Source: Eimeria necatrix
Lineage: Eukaryota; Apicomplexa; Conoidasida; Eucoccidiorida; Eimeriidae
Assembly (NCBI RefSeq): GCF_000499385.1
Contig: NW_013651687.1
Span: 1 to 64,000 of the forward strand
DNA: 64,000 nt
Direction: 5' to 3'
The translations under genes were made by a program, and so were the position numbers. The notes under the pieces are model-generated. The model made no database searches. It was not told the origin of the DNA and saw nothing but the letters and a program-made list of their open reading frames with translations. Shown piece by piece: positions 24,968-36,931 of this stretch (positions within the stretch are counted from its first letter, which is position 1; each line of letters opens with the position of its first letter).

Positions 24968-25965
24968 CCGTTGCAGCCGTGCAAGTCCGGATGGCGTCAC
25001 TAGCCTGCTCTTCATTGCTTTGCACCAGAAGCCCATTTTAGCGGTCGTTAACTCTCCAAGCAATATGGTCCAACTGATTTCTAGAAAGAAGACGCCAACA
25101 GCACTGGGTACTGTCGAGCTGCCTATTCGCTATCACAGCTTTTCAGGGGTTCTCATTTTTGGTCGAGACCCTCGTTCCTTCTCAGATCTGTGGCAGCAGC
25201 TGTGCGGCCGACATAATGCGTGCCTTTCCGTCTGTTTTTCATCCTCACACGGGTGGGAAAACTAGGCGCGTCAGTCTCACCCTGGAGCAAATGCTTCGGA
25301 GCTACATTCAGTCTGAGTAGAGAGAATGGGTACTCTGGCTATCGAATTCACTGATAATAAATTGAGCCACTCTTCTAGGTGACGTCATGATTGGAAAGAA
25401 ACATCTTACGACCATCATCCTCGGCATTTTAGTTGTTTTGGCACCCCCTTCCTCCCATGAACAGGCTGCTTTAGCAGCTCTGCGCTCGCAAAGCACGTCT
25501 GACATACGAAGCGGCAGTAGAAAGCATACGCGGAGATCAGAAGGCACGCTGCCGAGTATGCTGTAGGAGACAAGGTCTGCCTCAGCAACAACGATTTAGC
25601 AGCTATCAAATCATGCTCTAAATTCGAGCCTTCTGATCGCGGCTCGCTTACCATCAGCGAGCGAATCGGCACGGTGGCGTATCGTCCGGCATTGCCGTCG
25701 ACGTTCAAGACATTTTCCGCCCTACTCACCTTGTGCGACACGGCCCTCGCGACCCTAGCCGGGTTGCTAAAGAAGCCACTGTTGGTTGGCTTATCATGCG
25801 TTACGCGGTTGAGAATCTTACTGATCATTACCAGGTCGACTAAATCTTGGAGCGGCCACGCAAAGGCAACGCCTTCCAGTACCTCGTGAAGTAAGAGAAA
25901 GCTCCTGAAGGTTGCGTTCCGTGGAACCCACTTACAGTATCGCCGGCTGCCTGCAATGCTACGAA
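24968..25965 (+). mobile_element. Decayed Ty3/gypsy (chromovirus-like) pol remnant: integrase to chromodomain
   Basis: Translating the plus strand across three frames recovers the C-terminal part of a Ty3/gypsy polyprotein in the correct order. From about 25017 the integrase core reads HQKPILAVVNSP, MVQLISRKKTPTALGTVEL and GRDPRSFSDLWQQL (DRDPRF motif). RVSLTLEQMLRSYI follows near 25271. From about 25520: AYAEIRRHAAEYAVGDKVCL, then SERIGTVAYRPALPSTFKTF. From about 25770 a chromodomain-like end reads WLIMRYAVENLTDHYQ, ILERPRKGNAFQYLVK and EGCVPWNP. In-frame stops (for example at about 25837 and 25888) and frame changes show it is dead. No RT, RNase H or LTR was found by eye. Chromovirus-like elements are known from Eimeria. 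The 188-codon open frame on the opposite strand (25415-25981) is its shadow. Confidence 0.8.
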
Positions 25966-26396
25966 CTTGACAGCGCCGCAAGAGACGCCTTCAATCGGCA
26001 CCAACCACCACATCGTCCCCTCATGTTCCCACCATCTCGTAAGCATCTGAGTTACATTACTCTATTGCATCGTATGCTGTTCAGCTTGCATCCTAGGTCC
26101 ACTGCTCCACTGTTCTCTTCCCTTCACGCTCGGCAAAATATTCATTAAGCCCCTCAAATGGCGTTAGTCTGAGATTGCCGTTTCCCCTGCGGCAGTGCAG
26201 CGACCGAGCAAGGATGCTGGGCATGGCACAAGACAGTACAAAAACAGGCTCACAGATTCACCTTCAGGATGAATATCGAGTCGCACAACCACGCCATGCC
26301 TAGAAGGAGAACACGTATTGAGCATTTCAGATATCAGTAGTGAAGATGTAATAGATTGACCTGACACTGGAAACATACATAAAAGCTCACCAAAAA

Positions 26397-26445
26397 TTTA
26401 GGCGAATATAAGGATATATTTCTTGTATCTATATATTCGCCTAAA
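26397..26445. repeat. 14-bp perfect inverted repeat with 21-nt spacer
   Basis: TTTAGGCGAATATA at 26397-26410 is the exact reverse complement of TATATTCGCCTAAA at 26432-26445. The 21-nt spacer is AT-rich. It lies a few hundred bases beyond the retroelement remnant. It could be a hairpin or the ends of a very small foldback element; no target-site duplication is evident. Confidence 0.65.
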
Positions 26446-29400
26446 ATCTTGATATGTCTTTACGTGCATTTTCAAGTTTAATCAATCTATTAGATTCCCA
26501 TTACTGGCCACGGATAACTAGGCAAGAAAATACTTAACAAAACACAAGCTGGTGTTTATAGGAGCTCAAAAAAGAGAGTCAATGGACAGGTAACATACAA
26601 TAGGAATTTGTAATGCCGCAAGTTAGAAAGAACAAATGGTGGGTAATAGTAGGAGGAGACAAGAGTGAGGTATCTATGCAACTCGAATGAAGAAAGTGGC
26701 ATCAGTTGAAGCAAAAACGGAAGCCGCAAAGCAAAAAAACATAGCAATGGAGAACGATAAAATAAATAGACACGTAGGCAAGCAATCGGCCCGCAAGTAA
26801 AGAACGGGAGGATATCAAAAGAATCAATGAAAAGAACACGAGATAATTGGATTGCGTCAAAGAAAAAACGGGTCTGCATCAAGACAGTTACTGTAGAGGC
26901 TGAATTTAAGCAAGGGAGGATGTCAGAGAGCGACCAATGGCCCAAGTGAGGAAGAGACATTTGAAGAATGTACAACTGAACACCTGAGATCACCTACTGC
27001 CACTGCCAACATCGCATGATGGCGCAGCTACTTGCTGTTGTAGAGCGATTACACTCACACGCTAGGACAGAACGTCCACGGGGAGAGCGGGAGACGGCGA
27101 TGGTCATTGGATCGGACAGAACATGCCAGCAATTGCTCTGGGGGTGTAAGCACCATTGACTGCTAGGAGCTACGCACAAGAAGATATGCAACAGCAGCGG
27201 ACATACAGTTTCAGAAGTGCGCTGGCTGCTACTGCAGAGGCAGTAAGCACAGCAACGATGATGGAAACAGCGGGCTCAAAGGCATGTTAGGAAAATTAGA
27301 GAGCGAAGGTCAAGGACAAAGGCTAAAACGCCTAGAGTGGAAGTTTCCCAAAAGGAACAGCAATGTCATGTTGGATAGAGAAAAGCTGCAGTGAGCAGCA
27401 CTAGAACGTTGCTCAGGAACGAACTTCAGAGGCTGATAAAAAACTGTGCTGCACATACTGAAATTAAAAATTGCTGCAGTTGAAGAGATCTGGCTACTGC
27501 AACAGATCAAGTTCAAGGTGCTCTGCATGGAGGCCAGGATTTGGAGCTCGCATTGTCAGAGGTACTATCAAAAGTAATAAGCATATCGAGAGACACGGGC
27601 AAAGCCTTTCATTCTGAGGAAACGCTGATAATAAAAACGAAAATACAATATACTTCAAAAGATGATCCAGTGTCTTTGCCACTTAGAGGCAAGCGTGCAT
27701 CTATGTAGGCACAAAAGAATCGTATTTCGCTGGGCCTAGTCTGCTAAATAGGCTTACAACGTTAAGCTGGTCCATCCCTCCTGCCACCCGGCATGGCACC
27801 GGTAACTTTGCATGCTAGAACGTGCTCTTGCTGAACTTCACGCCAAAAAGGCTTTATTCTCTGTTGTCAGCGGTAAGGTGGAAGCTGAGGCCAGCAAAGC
27901 TTCACATACTGGAAGGGCAGACCCTGTCACTGTCACAGATGTGAGCAGTTTGCTGTGACCCTCGGTAATATCTTTGTACTCAACATCGGAGGATGACCTT
28001 CCCTAATACCTTGCTTGACAGCACTTCTGTTGTAAGCTCTCCCTACGTGAATCCTACTCTCGCTTGGTGGCATCACCGTGCTTACCACTTAAGAGCGATG
28101 CACTGCACTGGTTTGTCCAAAAAGGCGGATAGGTGGTGCGATGAAAATCGATTAGGGAGTCATATTAGCAATTCTACAGACATACGGCTCTGCGTCGAAC
28201 GGATCCAAGCTAAATGTGTTTCGATTTCTTGCTTGTCCGTGAAGGGGCGTGCAACACAGAGGAGTATGCCCGGAGAATTGCCAATGCAGCAATGCATATG
28301 CGATTCGGGAATCGGGGCTGCCTCAGATTCTAAATTTTGGAGCACCGTAAAACTGTTTTGGTGAGGGTTCCACTCGGAAGACATGCTCCTAAGAGGAAAA
28401 TAGAATTTGATCTAGCTCCACATTTCTTATGACGCTGGAGAATATAATCAAACTTTCAGGGGGCGCACCGAGAGTCAAAACTCTTCATGAGTAGCGGGGA
28501 TCGGATGAGTAATGCACAGTGGGTTTTGAGCACATGAACGTCCACTGAAATCTTCAAGCGGTTCCTGATGGGTGTTGAGGGTAGCGCGTTCAATAATTGT
28601 TTCTTTAGAGCTTTCCTCATCCCACTGATTCCGCTACTACGTTCATGCTCGAAGCCATGTTCTATGGATACCCTCCTAGGGGTCACTCTTGCACATTCTA
28701 TGAGCGAAAATTGGCCATTATGTACGATTTGATATCATACCCGCCCTTTATAACTGAATAGTCACCTGGAGCGGAACGGTTCAAGCACACAGTGAAGTAG
28801 TGTGTGCAGCGTCTCTGTGGTAGCCTTTAGCTGCCACACTGAGGGGCCTGTTGGTTTTCATAAAAATTAGCAGCATCTGACATCTCAATACAGCGCTAGC
28901 TATTTCCTCAGGAGTACCTTAGTAGCTACCAACACAGAGCCGCTCGACAAAAGCTCTCTACGACCGTGTTGCATTTGCTGTCATTATACCTTCCGCAGAG
29001 CTGTTGCATATGGCGTAGCCCCACATCTATCAGTTGTTAAGCTGACTTGTATGCTTGGTTTCTTTAGACTGTGCGTAGTAAGGTGACGAGGCTAGCCCGC
29101 TATATAGCTCCTCCGACAGGCCCTCGCAGCCTTTGGCCCCAACATCCATAGGTTATACCCACAGGGCAGCCTTGCTCTGGCAATGTCCCTATTTACCTTG
29201 AAAATCAATTTGCTGCCCCTGGAAGCACACGACTTTCACTAGGGCTGGCGTTGTAATCCTGAAGTGGTACTGTCTAACACGGGTGAAGCGCCAGATCACC
29301 AGTCGATGTCAGCACAGGTGAAATCACACAACGAGAAGCACCAATATATGAAAGAAATGATTTCTAGCATTCACTGTTGTGGACCATTACAGCGAACTGC

Positions 29401-29574
29401 AATCCTGTGTCACTACAACTCCCGCCCCTAACCCACCGACCCCAGCAGCCCCAACGGTGTGTTCACCATACACACCAGATTTCGGGCTTAACTCCGTCTG
29501 AGAAGTATCGAAACCTGGCTCGATTTTCGTATCTGAATTACCAGGCTCTCTTCTCCTGGCTATCCTGGATGAAT

Positions 29575-29593
29575 TATAGTGCTCGGCACTACA
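29575..29593. repeat. Third copy of the TRTAGTGC/GCACTACA palindrome
   Basis: TATAGTGC-TCG-GCACTACA differs by one base from the copy at 328-346. It lies about 90 bp upstream of the ATG chosen for the large Q-rich gene, so in its presumed 5' UTR. Confidence 0.55.
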
Positions 29594-29679
29594 CGTCTGA
29601 TGGCGGCTGTGTCTTCCGTGGTTCAGAGTGGCCTGGTGTACTGCAATTGTCGGCTGCAAGTCATCATCTTTCGTGCAGG

Positions 29680-32600
29680 ATGGTGGATTCGCCTTTAAAT
29701 GAAGAAACACTTGCTGCAACTCAGCCAGCAATATCTCCGTCAACTCTTCCTTCAGAAGGGGCTCTTAGTACGGATGCTTGTGGAGGAGTTCATGCCACGG
29801 GAGCAGCCGAGAGAGGCAACTCCAGAGCTTCCCCCAGCTCGGGCCTCAGTTTCACTTTGTCAGTTTTCGGGGAAATTGCCGGCACTACGGCCGAAGCAGA
29901 GGAGAGGGCGGCGGCAGACCTTTACCCTCCCCTGGTTCCCTTTTTGTCCTCCACTTCTATGACTCGTCTGCGGCGGTCCTCGGCTCACAATACAGAGTCG
30001 ACCTCATCTTTTCGACTGGATAAACACTGTACTCTGGATGAAGTGCAGGACGAACAGAATGACTTGGCAAGGAAGTCCGTCCTCGAAAGCACCAACGAAA
30101 ATATAGATCCTGCAAAGGATTTGATTGTGCAGAAGCAAACCGAGTTGTGTCTGACGGGAAAAGAATCTTTCTCTGTAAAGTCTCCCAGCGTAGAGCACAG
30201 CGTGCCACCTCATAGCTCAAGCCCTTCGCTGAAGCAGAGTGATTTTGCAGGATCGCGGGAGACAGCAGACTCACCGTTTGAGAACTTGGCCGTACCAGAA
30301 GCTCAGGAAGTAGCGCCTCACGAGCCTGAGCAGGGCCTTGACAAAGGGCGCTTGCGGTCCCGGTGCTACAGCACTAGCTCCGACGGCTCTTCCATGTCCG
30401 ACACGAGGCTAAGGGAGGAGACGCGGCGCAACACAGAGAAAAACGCATCTCCTTTCAGCAGCAGGCACACCCATACGCACCTGCAGCAGACTTATATACA
30501 ATTTCGAAGCCTGGGAAAGAGCAGCAGCTCATCACGCTTTCAACAGACAGCACCAGCAGCGTCAGCCTCCGCCCCAGCCACCCCAGTGCGTTTGCGCGCG
30601 CCGTCTTGGCAGCAGTGTTCGATGAGCTTGGATAGACACACGCCGCCAAAACCTCGTGCAGAAGTTCCACTGTCGCCAGCGTGTACAGAAGCAGTGCCGA
30701 GAACTGTAGCGACCTTTGCCGTTGCTACAGCAACACCAACCGCGGAGCATCCAATAGCTGGTGTCAGTCCAGTGAAGAGCATCCTCAGGGCGGCGTCAGC
30801 CTGCACTAGTGCGCGTAGTCTCTCTTCTCGGCGCGTCATTTTCACCCCACTTCCTAAACGTCAAAGTGCATTAGGCGGTGGTGACTGTCAGAAGTCCCCA
30901 TGGGCCGATGAGCCCGCTGATGCGGTGGCACGCACTCAAGGTGACGCGCCGCCAACAGCCTTTTCGCAGACAGCATTAGTGCCCACAGAAACAGAAGTAG
31001 GTGGAGTGCAGCCTCGTTGCAGTAAGAGGCATTCAGTTGGGCTTGCCAACTCGTCTGACCAGCGGCAGCAACAGCAACAAGAACATCAGTGTCAGCAGCA
31101 GCAGGGCACGCCAGCCTCTACCACTGGCCAGTCTGAAGCCATGCCGCTGGACCCACAAAGCCCCTTTAATAACCTTTGTCAAGTTCGTACATCTCAGTGC
31201 CCAGAGCAAGGTGAAGCATCAGAGTCACAGCTTCAGAACTGTATTTACGTAGCGGAAGAGCAGCAGCATCGCCGTCAGACTACCCAAGGAAGCCGGCTAA
31301 GCGCGGAGGCAAGCTTGGAAGCTAAAGAGGCTGCAGAGGAGCGTGAAACTTCCAATGATGCAGAAATTGCAGCGGTTGAAATGGAGGGTCGAACGGAGTT
31401 CGCACAGGAAACTGCGGTTACGGGGGTCGTTACATCCGTTGAACTCTCACTCGAGGTAGCGCGTGAATTAACAGTACACACGCCACCACTCTGCACCACG
31501 CACCTTTCTGAAGCACAGGCATCGAAAAGTGAAGAGTCACCCGCCAAGAAACGCTTAGCATCACCTGGTAGGTCAGCTCCTACGACAACAGAGACTGCAC
31601 CAGACGGGGTTTCAGGGAAGGAGACGAATGAGGAACTCGTATGGCCGAGTTGGCAAGCCACGTCAGAAGGAACAATACCCATAGCAGAGACAGTACCAGA
31701 GGCTACGAGCGGACCTTCTTCAGCTGAAACTCGTGGTGAAACTCAAGCTTCTGTCGGAGACGGCAGCACCTTTACCTGCTGCCGTTCTTCGACGCGAGTG
31801 CTGGTGGTGAGCAGTGAAGGGGAAACAGAATTACTGCTGCATTCTGCCTCCTGTCTTGTGGCACCGGCCATGAGCGAGCCGTTGCATGCAGACCCGACCC
31901 CCCAACGAAAGGCTCCTGCTAGGCCCCTGCCTGAAGGAAAGTCACGAACATCGGGCGGTGTTGCTGCTTTCAGTGGCGCTGGTGCTCCTTCCTCTGCTGC
32001 TTCGGTGCAAGCCTCACCAGCGGCAGCGGCAGAAAAGAAGCTCCACCATACTAGGGATGAGGCCATAGACAGCCATAGGGATCCGCCTGCCGCTGCTGCG
32101 CATTTTACGCAGCAACAACAGCATGAGCAAGATCCGTTGCATTCAACGAACGATTCCACCAGCAGCCTAGCAGATTCTTGTTCTGAAATGCGGCAGCAAA
32201 GTGTGCCCTTCACTTCGGTGAACGCACCCACGTACGGAACAGCGATAGCTCTTGCTCCTGTTGCAAGCCTCAAAGCAAGTTTCGAAGAGGGCGAGCCGAA
32301 CGGAACTGACCACGCATCTCTTCTCAATGGTACAGGCACACAGCAGATAGTGGTCCAGCAACAGCAGCAGCAACGGAGGGGTTCCGGTATTGAAGCAGAG
32401 CATGATTCACCAAGCGCCTCTGAAATCTCCTCAACTCCCCTGACTCCATTTGCGGGACCTGACCCCCTCAGTGGAGACGCGCCGCTGTCTCCTCGGCTAG
32501 CAGTCCCTACCGGAGGAGGCGGGTCCCGCATCGTGAGCACGTCTGCTATGTCTTTCCTTCTTAGCGTCAGGCATCAGCTTGAAGCCGAAGCAGCGGTACA

Positions 32601-35600
32601 GCAGCGCAGGCAAGAGCAGAAGCAGCAAAACCCCTTGGAGCAACGGCATACAGAAGATGCAGCATTGCACGATGTGCACGAGAGGGGAGTGCACTTATGT
32701 GGCGGTGCTACAAACATAGAGGAATCGCCGACGAAGCAACAGGAGGAGCAACAGCAGTGGCGACAACAGCTGGACATCGCAAAGCCACAGCCGCATTTTG
32801 ACGCAGTCCCCAATCGTTCGTGCAGCGATCAGCAGCAACGGTGCCGGGACTCGGTCAACTTAGAAGAAGCCACTTCAGAACCAAATGACGACGCACTTGC
32901 CGGTGCCTTAACTGGAGGGCCTTCCACCAGCAACTGCTGCAGCAATGATCGCGTTTGCGAGGCGTCTTGTTCGCCTTTGGGCTCTCCCAAAGAACCAAGG
33001 AGGGAATCTGACGCCGGTGCAGCAGCAGCATCGGGCACAAGCAGTCAATGCCACGGCAACAGCAGCGAGATCCGGAAGAATGTGAGCAACGCGACTGCAG
33101 ACAAAACTACCAGCATCAGCGTCAACCCACAGTGGCGCACACAATGGAGAGCGTTAAATGCCTTGACGAACAAACTGTTACAGGGCTTACCGAGAGCCCT
33201 TACTGTCATTGCGGAGGGAGATAATGACGTCTCACCTGCACAAGAGGAACGGACATCAGCAGCAACAGCACCATCTAAGCCATTTGCACAGGATACGCAA
33301 GCGGAACCAGCTGCTGAGGCGCAGCGCGCTTCTCCATGTATACCTTGGGTGGACTTCATGGAGGGGCGCCTACAAGAAGTGAGTGGAGAGCTGTGGTCTC
33401 ACGGCTGCTGGACTACTGCTGCAGTAACTGGTCTTCCGATTGTGTCTGTAAGGCTTATGGATGTCAAGAAATTTCTGAATGCGAATAGGCGTGTGCTGCA
33501 GTTACAGAATAGCGAGAAGCAGCATCAGGGTATTGCAACACAGGGGGAATATACTGGGAAGGGCAGTATGCATGAAAGAGGCGATGAGGCGTCAGAGATC
33601 CAAGAGTTTTTAAGCCAGCGACTGATGAAGCGTGGCGCCTCCTCTGTTGCAGCAGCAGCAGAACAGCTGCTAATGCAACGAGCCAAAACACGGAGGGAAT
33701 GGGAAGAGGTCTATAGAAAGACTCAGGAGGTGCTGCAGCAGCAGCTGCGAGGTCATACCGAGCCGCTGTTTCAGCAGACATCACAGGAATTGAAGGTATA
33801 TCTGGTGTTACTGTTGGTTTCCAGAAACAGCACTTCACCAGATGCAAGACCAACAATCATGCCACATCGAAGGCAGGCTCTTTGCCAGACACATGCATCT
33901 GTTGTGCTTTGGCTGCTGCTGCAGCAATTGGGGGAGGCTTTAGAGGCCGCTTCCAGCCAGACTGAGCGAGCTGCAGAGGCGAAACGACTCCGATTGAGCA
34001 AGGAATCCTGGGAGTCGAGCTTCATGTGCGTCGTATGCATAGTGTCTATCTTCTTGGGCAATCGGATAACGGTCTCGATGGTCTCTGCAAGATATGGCGC
34101 AGGAATTTCTTTTGCGTTGAGCGCCATGGATACTTGTTTTTCTTCGCGCACTGTTGCTGTACAGCATTTTAGATTCTGCTTGGAATTAACACATGCTCAT
34201 CGCATGATTCAGTGTCGCTGCTGTTGCAGAACTGTTCTGTTGCAGAACTGTTCACGCGCCTGCCGGTTTGGCAATTGCGCTCTGTTCTAACCATGTTGAT
34301 AATAACACGGTTCAACTTTAATTCACCGTAAACATGTTTGAGCGTGCGCAGTGCTATGGCGGAAGAACGCCACTTCGCGCTGCAGTCCGCGGCCAAAAAT
34401 GTTGACGGAACGGCCGCATCTTTGGGCCACTTTTTGGAACAGGAGACCCAGGTGAGTTGATCGCTTTCAGCTTCGCATAAAGCCTCTGCATTTGTTACAA
34501 TTGCAGGTCTGTTGTATCTTGCTTGTTACGCAGCTGGCGGAGGAAATAGCGGCGATGGAGGCAGAGATAAGGGGATTCGACGACGCAAGTAGCGATCTGC
34601 GGGTGTGCAAGAAGACTACAGTAGTGTTGCTAGCTTCTCCTGGCACATAACTTGACGAGGTGTAGCACGTGGCTTCCTGCTGTTGCTGGATTTTATGGAG
34701 ACTTCCATTCTGTTTTCCAGCGTCCGTGCACTTTTTTCTGTTTTGCAGCTTCTTGCGGATATCCGCCACAAGGAGAGCATTGTCGAAGCATTTGGACGCC
34801 TTAGTGGGGTCCGCATACATCGAGTCAGCACTACAGGGCTAGTCGCCGAGTTAGTTTGGCCTCGGTCCCTTCCCACTGTGGCTGCGCTCCAGTTGGCTGC
34901 TGGAACCTGTGGCACAGATGCAATGGCGCAGCGCGAGTGCAGCAGTAGCCCGCTTTGTGGGCCTTCCGCCTCAGCCGATTATCCCGTGGCTTCAACAAGG
35001 ATCGCTATTTCTTGGGACCGCCAGGTGACGGAGCCAGCACAGATGCTAAAGCGGTCGCAGCCTGCTCCTCGACTTGCTTCCGTGCCTTCAACAGCTGCAG
35101 CCAAAAGAGCTTCACCAACCCCTGCTGCTGCTGCTGATTCGTCGACACCACTAAGGCAGCGCGTGCAAATAATGAGGCCGTGTTTTCCTCCAGGAGGCCC
35201 CTACAGCGACTTTGCAGTCTGCACACCACTGCTCGCCTCTCGGCGAGGAAGAGCACAAGACGCCGGTGCAACGGTCCCAGATGAAGTGTGTCCTGCACCA
35301 GGCGCTTCAGCAGCTTGCCAGACTGGTGTTGCATCGCGGCAACATCAGGCACACGCAGGGCTAGGCAAAGCCAGTGAACCGCGATTCTTACCCATTACCA
35401 GCTGCAAGCTGCAATCTCGTTTTCCCGTGTTACGAGCTGCAGCAGCAGCAGCAGCTACGGCCACTGGCGCGACCAATGGTGATGCTCTACCTCCACATAA
35501 GAGGTGGATGTTTACTGTGGACCTGCTGCGTTATCTTCTTCTAGGAGCTGTGCAGCGGTCGCTACAGCAGATGCTACAGCAGGTGAGCTGTTTTCTTGCT

Positions 35601-36931
35601 GTGTGGCAAACGCGTGTCAAGACGCTCAGTCTTGCCTGCTGTTAAAGAAATTGCGTTAACGCGGTTGTTGTCTTTTATTTGTTAGCAAAGATGCAGAGGT
35701 GATGAAGATGATGAGCATGTGGGGGCAGCGACGACGCAAGACTCGTTTGGTCTCACTTCAGCAGAATCCTCTGCTGACCGTTTCCGCCATAACACTGATA
35801 TGAGGGGTTTTAACCGCAGCGATGACATGAGCAACTGGTCATCTGCGGAGACAGGCAGCAGCAGTGCAGCGGGAGCGACTGATAGTCATTCTGAAGTCCT
35901 AGGAGCCCCACCCTTCCCGAACTTGTCTGTTGTGAGGGCGCTTCTGCTTCATGCACATGCGGCTGCTGGAAGAGTCGCTCTGCTGCATGACCAGCTGCTC
36001 CTTGTTCTTCATTCCTTCACAAGTGTTACATCTGTTATCTGTACGTTTATTTGCATCGCATTATGGACAATGCTGTAGGAGCAATTTGTATTGCTTGCGG
36101 CTGCACGAATTGGTGGCAGATTGGCGTTCGCTGCTCTATTTCTTTTGATCTTTTGCCAGTTGAGGATCAAGGATTGGAGCCTTCATTGCCTCATCTAATC
36201 TTCAAGACATTTTTGGCGCCCTCAAATGACGAGCTTCCCGTGCTCCAGCTTAGCCTCATTGTAAGAACCCCATTACCATATTTCTTTGTTCTTGTCCATC
36301 ATTCATACAAGCATTACTACTGGCTATAGCGCCAGACTAGCTGACGAGGCTGAAGGTTCCCCCATAACAATTTTCTTGTGTTGCGGGAAAATCTGATGAA
36401 GCTTGCGAATGATATGTGGTTGTTATCTCTCTTGTTGACACTGCTGTGGCAAGCAGGAGTCGATGATCATATCAGGCGTCGCCATGTCGATATATGCGAG
36501 ACCAGCCTGCGATATTGTGGCTTTCTGGTGTATTTTGGTTGCAGATCAACTTAAGTGAAGCGCTTTCTCGCGGTTCTTTATTGCTTGCGGTGGAGTCAGT
36601 GGACGTGAAATGTCTTTCGGCTGTTGATGACCTTTGCAGCGATGGGCAGAGGGCTTGCAGGGCGTTGCAGGGGGCAGTTCAGTCCCGTCTCAAGGCACTG
36701 TGGTGAGGTAGTCTGCTTGGCCGCCGTTTTAGCCGTGGCTCATTGAGTATAACGCGACAAAATTGCGGGTGTCCGGTTAGGTATTGGTGCTTCTAAAGAT
36801 TGCATTGATGTGCTCCCTCTAGGGATCCCGAGCAACAAGAGCCATCCGTGGAAGGGTGCATGAAGGCATTCTCCGACCAGGGGCTTGTGGAGTGCCTTTA
36901 CTCTGCTTGCGACGAAGGTGAGGGGTATTGA
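29680..36931 (+). CDS. Large Q-rich protein, candidate kinetochore scaffold KNL1/Spc7
   Basis: Exons with consistent phases: 29680-33795, 33889 to about 34042, 34352-34451, 34534-34602, 34749-35582, from 35686 (end unresolved), 36160-36260, 36545-36702, 36823-36931. Exon 1 alone gives 1372 residues, mostly low complexity with Q runs (about 31066-31110 and 32340-32375) and S/A/E-rich stretches. Near residues 365-388 it has KSILR followed about 15 residues later by SSRRVIFTPLP, the SILK...RRVSFA arrangement of the PP1-docking region of KNL1. The C-terminal exons give coiled coil (QTSQELK, RTERAAEAKR-like helices, LAEEIAAMEAEIRGF, LLADIRHKESIVEAFGRL) then VRIHRVSTTGLVAELVW, as in the Spc7 coiled coil leading into an RWD fold. 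No MELT repeats were seen. I chose ATG 29680 because the upstream open frame (from 29377) spans a dispersed palindrome and looks non-coding. The stop at 36931 could instead be bypassed by a donor at 36917. The family assignment is inference. Confidence 0.6.

Larger units (their letters stand above)
25980..29679. other. Gene-poor stretch between retroelement remnant and the KNL1 candidate
   Basis: No recognisable gene. From about 26540 to 27660 the plus strand is markedly purine-rich (A and G), so the opposite strand shows long open but hydrophobic, pyrimidine-driven frames such as 26556-26993; I do not call these genes. A perfect inverted repeat lies at 26397-26445. The last several hundred bases should contain the promoter and 5' UTR of the gene that starts at 29680. 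Confidence 0.45.

Noticed and set aside
25415..25981. 188-codon minus-strand open frame
   Set aside because: The plus strand of the same interval encodes recognisable Ty3/gypsy integrase tail and chromodomain pieces; the minus frame is antisense to dead pol sequence and has no domain of its own.
26556..26993. 145-codon minus-strand hydrophobic open frame
   Set aside because: Its composition follows from the purine-rich plus strand (pyrimidine codons give F, L, S, P). No family, no splice context.
29377..29679. N-terminal extension of the large Q-rich protein from ATG 29377
   Set aside because: The segment includes a dispersed palindrome and has a different composition from the protein; ATG 29680 has a good context. 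RNA data could overturn this.
31743..32540. 265-codon minus-strand frame inside the large Q-rich gene
   Set aside because: Antisense shadow of a long low-complexity exon; cysteine- and alanine-rich because CAG/GCA repeats read backwards give C, A and L.
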